Assembly (NCBI RefSeq): GCF_026427775.1
Contig: NZ_CP044532.1
Location: 5,084,001-5,148,000 of the forward strand
Source: Arthrobacter sp. CDRTa11
GTDB taxonomy: Bacteria > Actinomycetota > Actinomycetes > Actinomycetales > Micrococcaceae
DNA: 64,000 nt
Reading direction: 5' to 3'
Below the pieces are notes generated by a model. The model was not told where the DNA came from, did not search any database, and saw nothing but the letters and a program-made list of their open reading frames with translations. This document shows, piece by piece, positions 16,043 to 25,052 of the stretch (within the stretch, counting starts at the first letter, position 1; each line of letters starts with the position of its first letter). The translations under genes and the position numbers were made by a program.

Positions 16043-17127
16043 GTGCGGGGCTGGTCAACCGAAGCGCCGGCGCCATTCGAATGGCGCCGGAAAGGCTCGA
16101 ACGCCGCCCCTTGGTTTCCGTTGTTGTTCCCTGCTTCAACTACGCGCGCTTCCTTCCGGATGCCGTTGCCTCCGCGGTGAACCAGGCTGACGTGGATGTC
16201 GAGGTCTTCATTGTGGATGATGCATCCACCGACGGAAGCGCGGAACTCACCCTCCAACTTGCAGCAGCGGACCCTAGGATCCACCCAGTACTGCATTCGG
16301 CCAACCTCGGACACATCGCCACGTACAACGATGGCCTTGCCCGGACCACCGGGGACTATGTTGTGCTGCTCTCAGCTGACGACGTCCTGGCGCCCGGCTC
16401 TCTTGCCAGGTCGGCTGCGCTTATGGAACGGCATCCCGGAGTCGGCCTGGTCTACGGTTTTGCGCAAGAGTTCTCTGATACACCGCCCTCATCGTTTGGC
16501 GGAAGGTCTTCGTGGTCAATCTGGGGCGGCGAGGACTGGATCGGCATCATGTGCCGGCGGGGATCCAACATCATCGTCAACCCGGAAGCTGTGGTGCGCC
16601 GCTCCGTCTTGGAACAGCTCGGCGGTTACCGGTCCGACATGCCCCATGCCGCCGATATGGAATTCTGGCTGCGTGCCGCTGCCATCAGTGATGTGGGCAG
16701 AGTCAACGGACCAACGCAGGCATACTACCGGGTCCACGGCGGGAACATGCATCTCACCGATTTCGGCTCTGCCCTGGACGACATCCGTGCACGGCGCCAG
16801 GTATTCGATGAGCTGTGCTCCCTCGGTGCCGGCGGCCTGACCCGGCCCAGGCACCTGCTGCGCACGGCCAGGAGGGCACTCGCCGTCGAAGCCGTTCGCT
16901 CTGCGGTCCATCTGGCGGACACTCAAGGTGCACAGCACGGAAGCGCATCAGAGCTTGCCGCCTTTGCTTCTGAAACAGATGCCGACATAGCCGGGTCGGG
17001 GCTTTGGGCGTCCCATCTCAGGCGCCAGCACGGCAATGCATCGCCGGCTCGCCGGCTGGCCGCAGAGTTCCTCTACCGTTGGCGCTGGTCTTTACGGTGG
17101 CGGCGCTGGAGGCGATCTGGGATATGA
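16039..17127 (+). CDS. Glycosyltransferase family 2 (A)
   Basis: 362 residues; GTG 16039 overlaps the previous stop. The GT-A fold is clear: LVSVVVPCFNYARFLPDAVASAVNQ, FIVDDASTDGS and the metal-binding-like LSADDVLAPGSL around residue 120. A later ADMEFWLRAAAISDVG and YYRVHGGNMH complete the acceptor side. It is a close paralogue of the enzyme at 19749: same order of blocks, similar GLVYG and WSIWGG/WTIWPG segments. It would add a sugar to the lipid-linked repeat unit on the cytoplasmic side. Donor and linkage cannot be read. Its TGA overlaps the next start. Confidence 0.9.
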   Translation: MSAGLVNRSAGAIRMAPERLERRPLVSVVVPCFNYARFLPDAVASAVNQADVDVEVFIVDDASTDGSAELTLQLAAADPRIHPVLHSANLGHIATYNDGLARTTGDYVVLLSADDVLAPGSLARSAALMERHPGVGLVYGFAQEFSDTPPSSFGGRSSWSIWGGEDWIGIMCRRGSNIIVNPEAVVRRSVLEQLGGYRSDMPHAADMEFWLRAAAISDVGRVNGPTQAYYRVHGGNMHLTDFGSALDDIRARRQVFDELCSLGAGGLTRPRHLLRTARRALAVEAVRSAVHLADTQGAQHGSASELAAFASETDADIAGSGLWASHLRRQHGNASPARRLAAEFLYRWRWSLRWRRWRRSGI

Positions 17128-18638
17128 CCGTCGTGGCAAGGGACAGCCTGAGGAGCGTCATTGGCTCCGGACTGGCATGGAGCACTGTCAACAGCCTTCT
17201 CCTTCGGCTGGGCAGTTTCGCCGTGGGCATCTTCCTTGCCCGTCTGCTGGCACCGGAGCAGTTCGGCGTTTTTGCCGTGGCCCTGACAGTTCAAGCCGTG
17301 CTGATAACCCTGGCGGACCTCGGAATGAGCACGGACCTAATCCGCTCGGACAACGCCAAAGCCGAAGCCAAAGCTCCCACTGTAGCCACCCTCGCCCTAA
17401 TTTCCGGCGCAACCATGACCGCCGTGATGGCGGCCTCGGCCCAAGGCCTCGCCGACCTGATGGGAAGCGGCCAGGCCGGCCCTGTCATCGGCGTGATGGC
17501 TTTCTCCCTGACGCTTGCAGGGTTGGGTGTGGTTCCCTACGCAGCATTACAGCGCCGATTCGCCCAAAAGAAACTTTTCATCATCGCCCTAGTGGAATTC
17601 CTCGTGGGGACGGCCCTCACCATTGCTCTGATCCTGGCAGGCTGGGGCGTGATGGGTCTCGCTGCCGCTCGAATCGTCTCCCAGTCCGTCACGCTGATCC
17701 TGCAATTCAGACTGTCCGGAGAAAAGGTCCGCTTTGGCTTTGACCCTTCCATGGCCCCGGGAATCCTCCGCTACGGAATCCCCGTGGCGGGCGCGAACAT
17801 GCTCTCCTGGGCTCTCCTGAACGCAGACAACGTCGCCATCTCCCGACTGGCAGGACCAGTGGCGCTCGGGTTCTATTTTCTGGCGTTCAATGTTTCCAAC
17901 TGGCCCATGAGCGCTTTGGGGCAGGTAGTTCGGTCAATATCTATTCCAGCCTTCGCCCGGCTCGCTTCCGGACGGCAGGACAAAAGTCTCGCTGCCGTAA
18001 TGGGTCCCGTCTGGGCTGTATCGCTCCTAGCCGGACTCATGCTCACAGTACTCGCGGCACCACTTGTGGAACTGATCTACGGAGAGAAGTGGCTTCCGGC
18101 CGCAGCCGTGCTCGCATGGCTCGGGATCTTCGGGGCATTGCGCACTCTCTTTGACCTCGGGGCCTCTTATCTTCTGGCGAGGGGTGCCGCCCATGCAACG
18201 TTCCTGGTACAGGTTGTTTGGCTAGCGGCGCTGGTGCCGGCTCTGCTCGCCGGTGTGCAGTTGGCTGGAATAGCCGGAGCAGCGATTGCGCATCTGACCA
18301 TTGCGCTCCTGGTTGTCTGCCCGGCCTACGCCCTGTCGCTGCGCGCCCACGGGTCCGACCTGCGGGCAGTTGCTGTCCGTCTATGGCCACCAGTGGCCGC
18401 GGCCGTACCGGCCGGAGCCGCGGCGGTAGGCATGATTGCCCTGCAGCCCACAGCTCTGGGCGGCTTGCTGGCGGGTGGGGCCGCGGGTGGAGCCGTGTAT
18501 TCTCTGCTGCTCTTCCGGTGGTTCCGCCAGCGCGTCCGTGAGGCCATAGCCTGGGTGCCTCCTGAGGACGTCCATCCGATCATCGACGCCAGCCCCGGCA
18601 ACAAGCGGCTGGCCAAACCTTCAGGGGGAATCACATGA
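17124..18638 (+). CDS. Wzx-like polysaccharide flippase (MOP superfamily)
   Basis: 504 residues from ATG 17124 (ATGA overlap with the preceding stop); the longer open frame from 17004 lies inside the upstream gene. The N-terminus SVIGSGLAWSTVNSLLLRLGSFAVGIFLARLLAPEQFGVFAVALTVQAVL is typical of polysaccharide transporters, with R-L-L-x-P-x-x-F-G. About 12-14 hydrophobic segments follow, consistent with the family. It would flip the undecaprenyl-pyrophosphate repeat unit to the outer face, handing it to the Wzy-like protein encoded at 22880-24346. Last residues NKRLAKPSGGIT are hydrophilic and probably cytoplasmic. Confidence 0.9.
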   Translation: MTVVARDSLRSVIGSGLAWSTVNSLLLRLGSFAVGIFLARLLAPEQFGVFAVALTVQAVLITLADLGMSTDLIRSDNAKAEAKAPTVATLALISGATMTAVMAASAQGLADLMGSGQAGPVIGVMAFSLTLAGLGVVPYAALQRRFAQKKLFIIALVEFLVGTALTIALILAGWGVMGLAAARIVSQSVTLILQFRLSGEKVRFGFDPSMAPGILRYGIPVAGANMLSWALLNADNVAISRLAGPVALGFYFLAFNVSNWPMSALGQVVRSISIPAFARLASGRQDKSLAAVMGPVWAVSLLAGLMLTVLAAPLVELIYGEKWLPAAAVLAWLGIFGALRTLFDLGASYLLARGAAHATFLVQVVWLAALVPALLAGVQLAGIAGAAIAHLTIALLVVCPAYALSLRAHGSDLRAVAVRLWPPVAAAVPAGAAAVGMIALQPTALGGLLAGGAAGGAVYSLLLFRWFRQRVREAIAWVPPEDVHPIIDASPGNKRLAKPSGGIT

Positions 18639-19744
18639 CCCAGCAATACGTGCCCTTGGTGGACCTGTCCCACCAACAACTGCAAGTGGCCGATGCCATC
18701 CGTGAAGGGTTCAACCGTGTGATCGCGGAATCCAGTTTCATAATGGGGCCACAGGTTACTGAATTCGAAGAAGCCTGGGCTAAATACTGCGGCGTCAACT
18801 GCGCCGTTGGTGTCGGAAACGGCACTGACTCCATCGAACTGGCCCTGAGGGCGGCCGGAGTAGGCCCGGGCGACGAAGTTATTGTCCCGACAAACACCTT
18901 CGTGGCAACAGCTGGCGCAGTCCTCCGGGCGGGTGCCGAGTTGGTCCTGGCCGACTGCGACGAGGACTTTCTGCTCGGGCCCGAAGAGGTTGCCGGCAGG
19001 ATCACCGCAAGAACCAAAGCAGTCATAGCCGTGCACCTGTTTGGGCAGGCCGCGCCGATGGAACTCATAGCCCGGGTACTGCCTCCCGGCGTCACACTGG
19101 TGGAGGACATGGCACAGGCGCAGGGTGCTACCAGGCTGGGCGTGCGGGCCGGCGGGCTGGGCGATGTTGCCGCTACCAGCTTCTATCCAGGCAAGAACCT
19201 TGGCGCCTACGGTGACGCGGGGGCCGTCATGACAAACTCCACGGAAATTGCCGACCGGCTGCGGAAACTCCGCAACCACGGCGGAAACGCCCGGTATGAG
19301 CATCTGGACATCGGCTTCAATTCTCGGCTTGATACTCTCCAGGCGGTGGTCCTCAATGCCAAACTCGCATTGTTGGATGAGTGGAACCAACAGCGGGTCA
19401 ACGCAGCTGCGCTATACGGCGAATTATTGTCAGACCTGGACGAGGTTGTCCTCCCGCGCACCCTGCCCGGCAACGGACATGTGTTCCATCTTTACGTGAT
19501 CAGGGTGCCGGACAGGGACCGCCTGCTGCTTGCCCTCAACGAGCGTGGCATTGGCGCAGGGATCCACTATCCGAACCCTGTTCATCTACTGCCGGCATAT
19601 GCATCCCTGGCATATCGGAAAGGTGCATTTCCAACGGCGGAGGCCTTGTCGGGGGAGATTCTTTCCCTTCCTCTGTATCCCGGCATTACGGCCGTTCAGC
19701 AGGAACAGGCCGCCGGAGCACTCCGGTCGGCATTAAGGGGTTGA
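18635..19744 (+). CDS. DegT/DnrJ/EryC1/StrS aminotransferase (nucleotide-sugar aminotransferase) 2
   Basis: 369 residues; ATG 18635 overlaps the flippase stop. The opening YVPLVDLSHQQLQVADAIREGFNRVIAESSFIMGPQVTEFEEAWAKYCGV and the block GNGTDSIELALRAAGVGPGDEVIVPTNTFVATAGAV are characteristic. The PLP lysine lies in SFYPGKNLGAYGDAGA; the preceding EDMAQAQGA holds the cofactor Asp. It looks more like the WecE/FdtB/QdtB-type branch than the enzyme at 14220, so the polymer may contain two different amino sugars, or the two proteins act at different carbons of one sugar. No second acetyltransferase is adjacent. Confidence 0.92.
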   Translation: MTQQYVPLVDLSHQQLQVADAIREGFNRVIAESSFIMGPQVTEFEEAWAKYCGVNCAVGVGNGTDSIELALRAAGVGPGDEVIVPTNTFVATAGAVLRAGAELVLADCDEDFLLGPEEVAGRITARTKAVIAVHLFGQAAPMELIARVLPPGVTLVEDMAQAQGATRLGVRAGGLGDVAATSFYPGKNLGAYGDAGAVMTNSTEIADRLRKLRNHGGNARYEHLDIGFNSRLDTLQAVVLNAKLALLDEWNQQRVNAAALYGELLSDLDEVVLPRTLPGNGHVFHLYVIRVPDRDRLLLALNERGIGAGIHYPNPVHLLPAYASLAYRKGAFPTAEALSGEILSLPLYPGITAVQQEQAAGALRSALRG

Positions 19745-19748
19745 AATT

Positions 19749-20846
19749 ATGTCCAACACAGTTCAGGGTGTCCACCAGCGCATCAAGGTAAGGCCACAGC
19801 AGAATCGCCCTCATCTTCCGACCGTGACGGTGGTCGTTTCCTGTTACAACTACGCCCACTACCTTCCGCAGGCTGTGCAAAGCTGCCTTGAGCAGGAGGA
19901 TGTCCTCGTGGAAGTCATAATCGTCGATGATGCTTCCACGGACGCAAGCCTTGACGTTGCCAGGCGCCTGGAATCAAACCACGCGAACGTCTCAGTCCTT
20001 GCCCACAACCGGAATGCAGGAATGGTCGAAACGTTCAACGACGGCGCACGGTTGGCCAGTGGTGAATTCCTCGTCCGCCTTGATGCAGATGATCTCCTGA
20101 CGCCCGGTTCACTGGCAAGAGCCACGCTGGTGGCGCAGAACTATCCGTCCGTGGGCCTGGTCTATGGCCATCCAGTCCATTTCTCCACTGACGTTCCCCC
20201 CGAATTCCAGCAAACGCCCTCCGCGTGGACCATCTGGCCGGGCCTGACATGGCTTCGGGACAGGTGCAGGTCCGGACAGAACGTCATCACCTCGCCCGAG
20301 GCCCTGATGCGCCGGTCAGTCGTGGAAGAGATCGGGTATCAAGCGCCGCTCCGGCACACCCCAGACATGGAATTCTGGTTCCGGCTCTCAGCCTTCTCGG
20401 ACGTTGCATACATACACGGAGCCGATCAGGCCTGGCACCGTGAACACTTGGGCAGCATGTCCGCACAAGAGGTGAATGGCGTCCTTGATCTGGGCGAGCG
20501 GCTGGAGGCATTTGAAGCCCTCTTCGGTGGCGTCGCCGGAAGCATCCCCGGATCCGCGGGACTTCTTTCTGAAGCAAGACGGGCCCTTGTCAGCGAAGCC
20601 CTGTACACCGCAGCTCTTGAAGTGGACCGAGGCCTTCCCCATCCGGAGCTGGTGACCGCTTACCGTGAATTCGCCAAGGCCGCAGAACCGGGAATTGAGG
20701 GATCCAAGGAGTGGGCGCGGCTCACAGCAAGGCTGAACAGTAATAGTGCCAATCCTCGGCAGGTGATTTCATTGGCCAGGCGCGTCCGTGGCCGGCTTCG
20801 CTCTGAGTTGAACTGGTACCGGTGGCACAGGAATGGAGTGTTCTAG
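19749..20846 (+). CDS. Glycosyltransferase family 2 (B)
   Basis: 365 residues, ATG 19749. GT-A blocks: LPTVTVVVSCYNYAHYLPQAVQSCLEQE, VIIVDDASTDAS, the metal motif RLDADDLLTPGSL, then DMEFWFRLSAFSDVA and a basic tail. It is a paralogue of the enzyme at 16039 with similar length and similar CYNYAxxLP, VDDASTD and GSLARA segments, suggesting a duplication followed by change of donor or acceptor. Acts at the cytoplasmic membrane face on the lipid-linked repeat unit. The C-terminal segment (ARRVRGRLRSELNWYRWHRNGVF) resembles the equivalent tail of the first copy (EFLYRWRWSLRWRRWRRSGI), a basic amphipathic helix suited to membrane contact. Confidence 0.9.
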   Translation: MSNTVQGVHQRIKVRPQQNRPHLPTVTVVVSCYNYAHYLPQAVQSCLEQEDVLVEVIIVDDASTDASLDVARRLESNHANVSVLAHNRNAGMVETFNDGARLASGEFLVRLDADDLLTPGSLARATLVAQNYPSVGLVYGHPVHFSTDVPPEFQQTPSAWTIWPGLTWLRDRCRSGQNVITSPEALMRRSVVEEIGYQAPLRHTPDMEFWFRLSAFSDVAYIHGADQAWHREHLGSMSAQEVNGVLDLGERLEAFEALFGGVAGSIPGSAGLLSEARRALVSEALYTAALEVDRGLPHPELVTAYREFAKAAEPGIEGSKEWARLTARLNSNSANPRQVISLARRVRGRLRSELNWYRWHRNGVF

Positions 20847-20847
20847 G

Positions 20848-22128
20848 ATGAGCCACACTTGGACGCTGGCGTCACGGGGCTTCTCCCGGCTGCGGACCAA
20901 CGGCCTCAGGGACGTTAATCAGCGCCTCGCGCGGCGCTTCACGCACTGGATTGCCACCGAGTTCCGTACGGCCGATCTGGATTTCCCCCTGCTGGCCGGC
21001 GATATCGCCGACTCTCGAGTGCTTACGCCCGGGTGCCAACCTCATGGGCGCACTGACGGACCGCTGCGCATCGCGTGGCTCTGCACCCCTCCGGCACCTG
21101 GCAGCGGTGGCCATACCACCCTGTTCAGAATGGTGGAAGGCCTAGAGCATCGCGGTCACAGCTGCACTGTCCTTCTCTACAACCGCCATGGATCCAACCT
21201 GGACTTCGACACCAGCATCATCAGGCGGCATTGGCCGCACATGTCGGCGGAAATTAGGTACGTTCCGGACAGGCTTGACGGCTACGACGTGTGCTTTGCC
21301 AGCTCGTGGGAGACTGCCCATGTACTCGCCCGCAGGGGAAATGGAACACAGCACCGCATTTATTTCATCCAGGACTATGAGCCTTTTTTCTATCCTCGCG
21401 GAAGTCTTTACGCCTTGGCCGAGGATACTTATCGGTTCGGGTTCCGCCATATCGCCGTGGGGAACATGGTGCAGGAGCTGCTTCTCCGTGAAACAGGCGC
21501 CAATGCTGCGGTGGCTCCGTTTGGTTGTGACACGGGCGTATACACCCTCAAGAATTTTGGACCCAGATCAGGCGTGGCATTCTTTTCCAGGCCAGGCGTA
21601 GATCGGCGCGGTTCCATGCTGGCCCAACTTGCGCTGGCAGAGTTCCACCGCCGCCACCCGGACCAGCCAATAACAGTCTTTGGCGACAGGATCGCCAAGT
21701 GGGATGTTCCCCACCGTTATGTGGGAAAACTCTCGCCGGCGGAACTCAACGTGCTTTACAACAAGTCTGCAGCCGGTTTGGCTCTGTCGTTCACCAACGT
21801 GTCGCTGGTCCCTGAAGAGATGCTGGCGGCGGGTATGCAGCCCGTGGCCAATGATTCACCGCTCGCACGCATGGGCCTGCCCAACCGACACGTCAGGTGG
21901 GCACCGCCCACACCCGCGGGCTTGGCCGATGCCCTGTCTCGTGCCGTAATGTCCCCCCTCAATGCAACAGACCTGGCTGCCTTGGCGGCCAGTGCCCGGA
22001 GTGGTTGGGGTCCGGCGCAGGCAGCCGTGGCCGCGGAGATCGAGCTTGCGGTTTACGGCCATCGCCCTGGGTTTCCAGTACCGGATGTTGCCGGGCTTGG
22101 GATGCAGGAGGCCGGTCATGGCGAATGA
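20848..22128 (+). CDS. GT-B glycosyltransferase, WsaF-like
   Basis: 426 residues from ATG 20848, which has GGAG nine bases upstream; an ATG five codons earlier overlaps the previous gene. The segment around residue 75 is a GT-B nucleotide-sugar fold start (RIAWLCTPPAPGSGGHTTLFRMVEGLEHRGH), followed by YFIQDYEPFFYPRGSLYALAEDTYRFG and a C-terminal lobe with FFSRPGVDRRG and SFTNVSLVPEEMLAAGMQPVAND. The QDYEPFF and SLVPEEMLAAG elements are as seen in rhamnosyltransferase WsaF of S-layer glycan clusters. Rhamnosyl transfer is thus a fair guess, not proven. Overlaps the next gene by 11 bp. Confidence 0.82.
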   Translation: MSHTWTLASRGFSRLRTNGLRDVNQRLARRFTHWIATEFRTADLDFPLLAGDIADSRVLTPGCQPHGRTDGPLRIAWLCTPPAPGSGGHTTLFRMVEGLEHRGHSCTVLLYNRHGSNLDFDTSIIRRHWPHMSAEIRYVPDRLDGYDVCFASSWETAHVLARRGNGTQHRIYFIQDYEPFFYPRGSLYALAEDTYRFGFRHIAVGNMVQELLLRETGANAAVAPFGCDTGVYTLKNFGPRSGVAFFSRPGVDRRGSMLAQLALAEFHRRHPDQPITVFGDRIAKWDVPHRYVGKLSPAELNVLYNKSAAGLALSFTNVSLVPEEMLAAGMQPVANDSPLARMGLPNRHVRWAPPTPAGLADALSRAVMSPLNATDLAALAASARSGWGPAQAAVAAEIELAVYGHRPGFPVPDVAGLGMQEAGHGE

Positions 22129-22981
22129 GGCCCTCGAAGCACCCCGGATCGCCAATGGCAAGGCAGCCCACTTCGTGTTGACCCGCTTTAATGTGCGCAG
22201 CTTCTACCACACAGGCGAACCCAGTGAGGAGTGGCTGCGGAGCCGGCTGGATCTCTTCCGGACATACTGCCTGCCGACCCTGTCGAAGCAAAACGTCGAT
22301 TCCTTCACTTGGCTGGTGTTCTTTGACGATCAGAGCCCGGAGTGGTTTCAACGGGAAGTGGCCAGGGATGCACCCGGCAACTTCGAGGCGGTGTACGTCC
22401 ACGGTTCCTTCAGCGCGGAAACCGTGTCACAGGCCATCGCCGCACGCACCAGCGCGCCGTATATCCTGACCACCCGCGTAGATAACGACGACGCTGTGTC
22501 CAGGGACTTCGTCCGTGTGATCCAGTCCTGTTTTGACTGCCAGGACTTCGAATTCATCAACCTTGTCAGCGGGGCGCAGTACGCAGCCAAACGGGCGTAT
22601 CTGCGGCCTTATACAAAGAATCCGTTTCTGTCGCTGCTGGAGGCATCGTGCTTGGAATCGCCGCCCCAGACAGTGTTTCTGGAACATCATTACCGCGTTG
22701 ATGAGCGGGGCCCTGTCAGGAATGTCCGGACGCGCCACCCTATGTGGCTTCAGGTTATTCACGGCGGGAACGTGCTCAATGAGATCGTGGGCCTTCGGGT
22801 CCCTGTCAGGCACATCGCCGGACATTTTGACTGCCATCTGGATCGGGATGACCGGCTCCCCGGCCTGGCCGTTGAGATATCACAGAACGCGGGGCGCATC
22901 CTGTGGCGGCTCATCCGGAAGCCGGCCCGGCTGACGGAGCTCTGCCGGGCCTTCTTTGCCCGCACCGCCAGGGGTTTTTAG
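22118..22981 (+). CDS. Putative rhamnosyl transferase family protein (A)
   Basis: 287 residues from ATG 22118, preceded by AGGAGG at good spacing. The pattern AAHFVLTRFNVRSFYH, W-x-x-x-R-L-x-L-F-x-x-Y-C-L-P-x-x-x-x-Q, FTWLVFFDDQSPEW and LTTRVDNDDAVSRDF defines the family annotated as putative rhamnosyl transferase (Pfam Rhamno_transf). D-N-D-D is the likely metal/nucleotide motif. Its paralogue is encoded at 25918-26823 on the other strand. It is the last gene of the plus-strand operon. Its 3' end overlaps, antiparallel, the last 102 bp of the Wzy-like gene, so both C-terminal tails are constrained by the same DNA. Confidence 0.82.
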   Translation: MANEALEAPRIANGKAAHFVLTRFNVRSFYHTGEPSEEWLRSRLDLFRTYCLPTLSKQNVDSFTWLVFFDDQSPEWFQREVARDAPGNFEAVYVHGSFSAETVSQAIAARTSAPYILTTRVDNDDAVSRDFVRVIQSCFDCQDFEFINLVSGAQYAAKRAYLRPYTKNPFLSLLEASCLESPPQTVFLEHHYRVDERGPVRNVRTRHPMWLQVIHGGNVLNEIVGLRVPVRHIAGHFDCHLDRDDRLPGLAVEISQNAGRILWRLIRKPARLTELCRAFFARTARGF

Positions 22982-24346
22982 CTGCGCAATGGCCCCGCTG
23001 TGGTCACCGGCGTTCCATTCCCCGGCCTGTCGGGCGCTGTCTTCCACCGTGGCAATGCGCCAAAGTGCCCCTGCAATCCCCAGCATCAGGAACATATAGG
23101 CCGCGGACATCGGGAAGCTGAATGCATCGAAAAATGCGAAGGTGAGGGCGCCCGCAGTCAGGGAAGCCATGACAGCAACACTCAACTGCTTCATGAGCCG
23201 ATCCGCAAACCGCCGCCGGGCCCGTTCACAGCAGTAGATGCCGGCACCAATCAGGAGGATAAAAGAGATCAGGCCCGCCGCGCCCAGTTCAACCAGGAGT
23301 AGCAGGTATTGGTTGTCCAGAATTCTATATTCAGGCAGGAAAGTGCCGAGGCCGCGCCCCATCACAGGCGTCCGCGCAGCAACTTCCAGGGCGGCGGAAA
23401 CGCTGTTCGTGCGCGATGCCGTGCTGGCATCCTCGGAAAGCCCTGTAAAGAGGCCACGGACTGTGCCAACCATGCCGGGTACCAGAAGATACATCATTCC
23501 AACGCCGGCCACTGCCGCGAGTCCCGCGCGGATGCGGACTGTCTTGGACCAGCTGGGGAACAATACGATGATGGCCGCCGCAATTCCGATCAGAGCTGAG
23601 CGGGAAACGGACAGTGCCGAAGCCACTAGTATTGCGCCCACTGACAGCCAGCGCCGCACCGAACCCCTCTTGAACTCGTTCAGCGCCAGGGTAATGGCCA
23701 GGGGAAGGGACATGCATAGGACCACTCCATACTCCAGCGGATGTGACGCCGTTCCTGCCGCGCGGAGGAACCCCGCCCGGCTTTGGACATTTCCGGACTC
23801 GGAACCCGAGGTGAAACCGGGGATGTTAATGTCAGAAACGATCGACTGGCCAGTGGCGAACTGTACTAGCCCAAGTGTGGACATCAACGCGCCAATGAGG
23901 GCAACCCGGCGCAGAAACACCAGAAGCCTCCACCGGTCCGTAATCCCGTCGTTGGCAATGAGGAGGATCCCAATCCAACTTAACGCCCTGATCAATCCGC
24001 TGTCTGCTGCGCGGGCCTCCAGCGCAGCCAGCCCAACGAAGTTGGTGAGGGCATAGCTGACCAGGATCACTCCGAGGAAAACAAAAAGCCAACGCCGGAC
24101 CGGTTTGAGCTGCGCTACGGACGGAAAGGGCCGTTGCAGCTGGGACCATTCCCACCAAAGAACCGCGCCGAGGAACCACAGCACTCCCGGCCGCCCCAGC
24201 GGTCCCAAAGCGGCGATGCTCAAGGATGAGGGAAAGGCACAGGTCAGCAGCATTCCTAAAGTCAGCACAGTCACTGCATCCCAGCCGGAAGCTTGCCTTG
24301 GCAGTCGGCCCATTGACCTGTTCGGGATTGCTTGTTGGTGACTCAT
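22880..24346 (-). CDS. O-antigen ligase/polymerase family membrane protein (Wzy-like)
   Basis: 488 residues, ATG 24346, overlapping the preceding minus-strand gene by four bases. About ten hydrophobic segments. The central block SRAGFLRAAGTASHPLEYGVVLCMSLPLAIT and the later VMGRGLGTFLPEYRILDNQYLLLLVELGAAGLISFILLIG match the O-antigen ligase family (Wzy_C), including the periplasmic-loop Arg and the G-x-G pattern. It would polymerise undecaprenyl-linked repeat units after flipping. Residues after about 450 (GDHSGAIAQLKTPGGAGKEG) are hydrophilic and coincide with the antiparallel overlap at 22880-22981; this tail is likely dispensable or recently extended. Confidence 0.88.
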   Translation of the reverse strand: MSHQQAIPNRSMGRLPRQASGWDAVTVLTLGMLLTCAFPSSLSIAALGPLGRPGVLWFLGAVLWWEWSQLQRPFPSVAQLKPVRRWLFVFLGVILVSYALTNFVGLAALEARAADSGLIRALSWIGILLIANDGITDRWRLLVFLRRVALIGALMSTLGLVQFATGQSIVSDINIPGFTSGSESGNVQSRAGFLRAAGTASHPLEYGVVLCMSLPLAITLALNEFKRGSVRRWLSVGAILVASALSVSRSALIGIAAAIIVLFPSWSKTVRIRAGLAAVAGVGMMYLLVPGMVGTVRGLFTGLSEDASTASRTNSVSAALEVAARTPVMGRGLGTFLPEYRILDNQYLLLLVELGAAGLISFILLIGAGIYCCERARRRFADRLMKQLSVAVMASLTAGALTFAFFDAFSFPMSAAYMFLMLGIAGALWRIATVEDSARQAGEWNAGDHSGAIAQLKTPGGAGKEGPAELRQPGRLPDEPPQDAPRVL

Positions 24347-25014
24347 GGCCGCTCCGGGACGGCAGGTGCCGGCCTTCTTTTCTGCATCATGCGATCGAAT
24401 CCCACAGCACCGGAGCCGGTCATGGCCAGCCCCACTCCGGCGAGGGCGGCCATTCCCTTCAGTTGTCCAATCTTGGTGCCACCAACATCAATCACTTGAG
24501 GCGTAGCCGGCGAGCGTTCTATGAAGACATGCGATTCCGGTGGCGCGCCTTGGGCATTTTGAAGCTCAGTTGCGGCCACATCCACTTCAGCCAGGACACG
24601 GTCCAAGGTTTCACGGGCAGCTTCCGGACTGCGGCCTACTGCCTGCACAACGAGGATCGGAGTGGAGTAGCTCGCTGCCCACTGCGTTCCGCTGTTGGGC
24701 AAGGTGATCGAGTATCCCTCCCGAACGCCGCTCCCGTAGAGGGTTGCGCCCGACGACGGCAACTCCGCAGGGTTCCCGGTCTCGGTCACCCGGCGCTGGA
24801 CGATGCCGGCGAAGTTAATCAGGGACGGAACAATCTGATCCGAGACGTTTGCAACGGAGGCAGATCCCGGCTGGATAAAGACCAGTTGGACTTCGACCCA
24901 GTACGTACGCTCTACCGCGGCCAGCGATGAACTGCCCCACATCGTCAGGATCAAGCCGGCTACCACGATGTACCAGCGCCGCCACATGATGCCAAGGAGT
25001 TCTCCGGCGGTCAT
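24343..25014 (-). CDS. Wzz/YveK-like chain-length determinant protein 1
   Basis: 223 residues, ATG 25014. The opening MTAGELLGIMWRRWYIVVAGLILTMWGSS is a first transmembrane helix preceded by the amphipathic L-x-x-x-W-R-R-W motif of polysaccharide co-polymerases. The extracellular domain (about 35-175) has the usual SDQIVPSLINFAGIVQRRVTETGNP and SITLPNSGTQWAASYSTPILVVQAVGRSPEAARETL pattern. A second helix lies near the C-terminus (LKGMAALAGVGLAMTGSGAVGFD), followed by a short basic tail. There is no cytoplasmic kinase domain. It would set polymer length together with the Wzy-like protein, whose start overlaps its stop. Confidence 0.82.
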   Translation of the reverse strand: MTAGELLGIMWRRWYIVVAGLILTMWGSSSLAAVERTYWVEVQLVFIQPGSASVANVSDQIVPSLINFAGIVQRRVTETGNPAELPSSGATLYGSGVREGYSITLPNSGTQWAASYSTPILVVQAVGRSPEAARETLDRVLAEVDVAATELQNAQGAPPESHVFIERSPATPQVIDVGGTKIGQLKGMAALAGVGLAMTGSGAVGFDRMMQKRRPAPAVPERP

Positions 25015-25052
25015 GCCGTTGGTCTCCCGCGGGTGAGTTTATGCATGAGACG

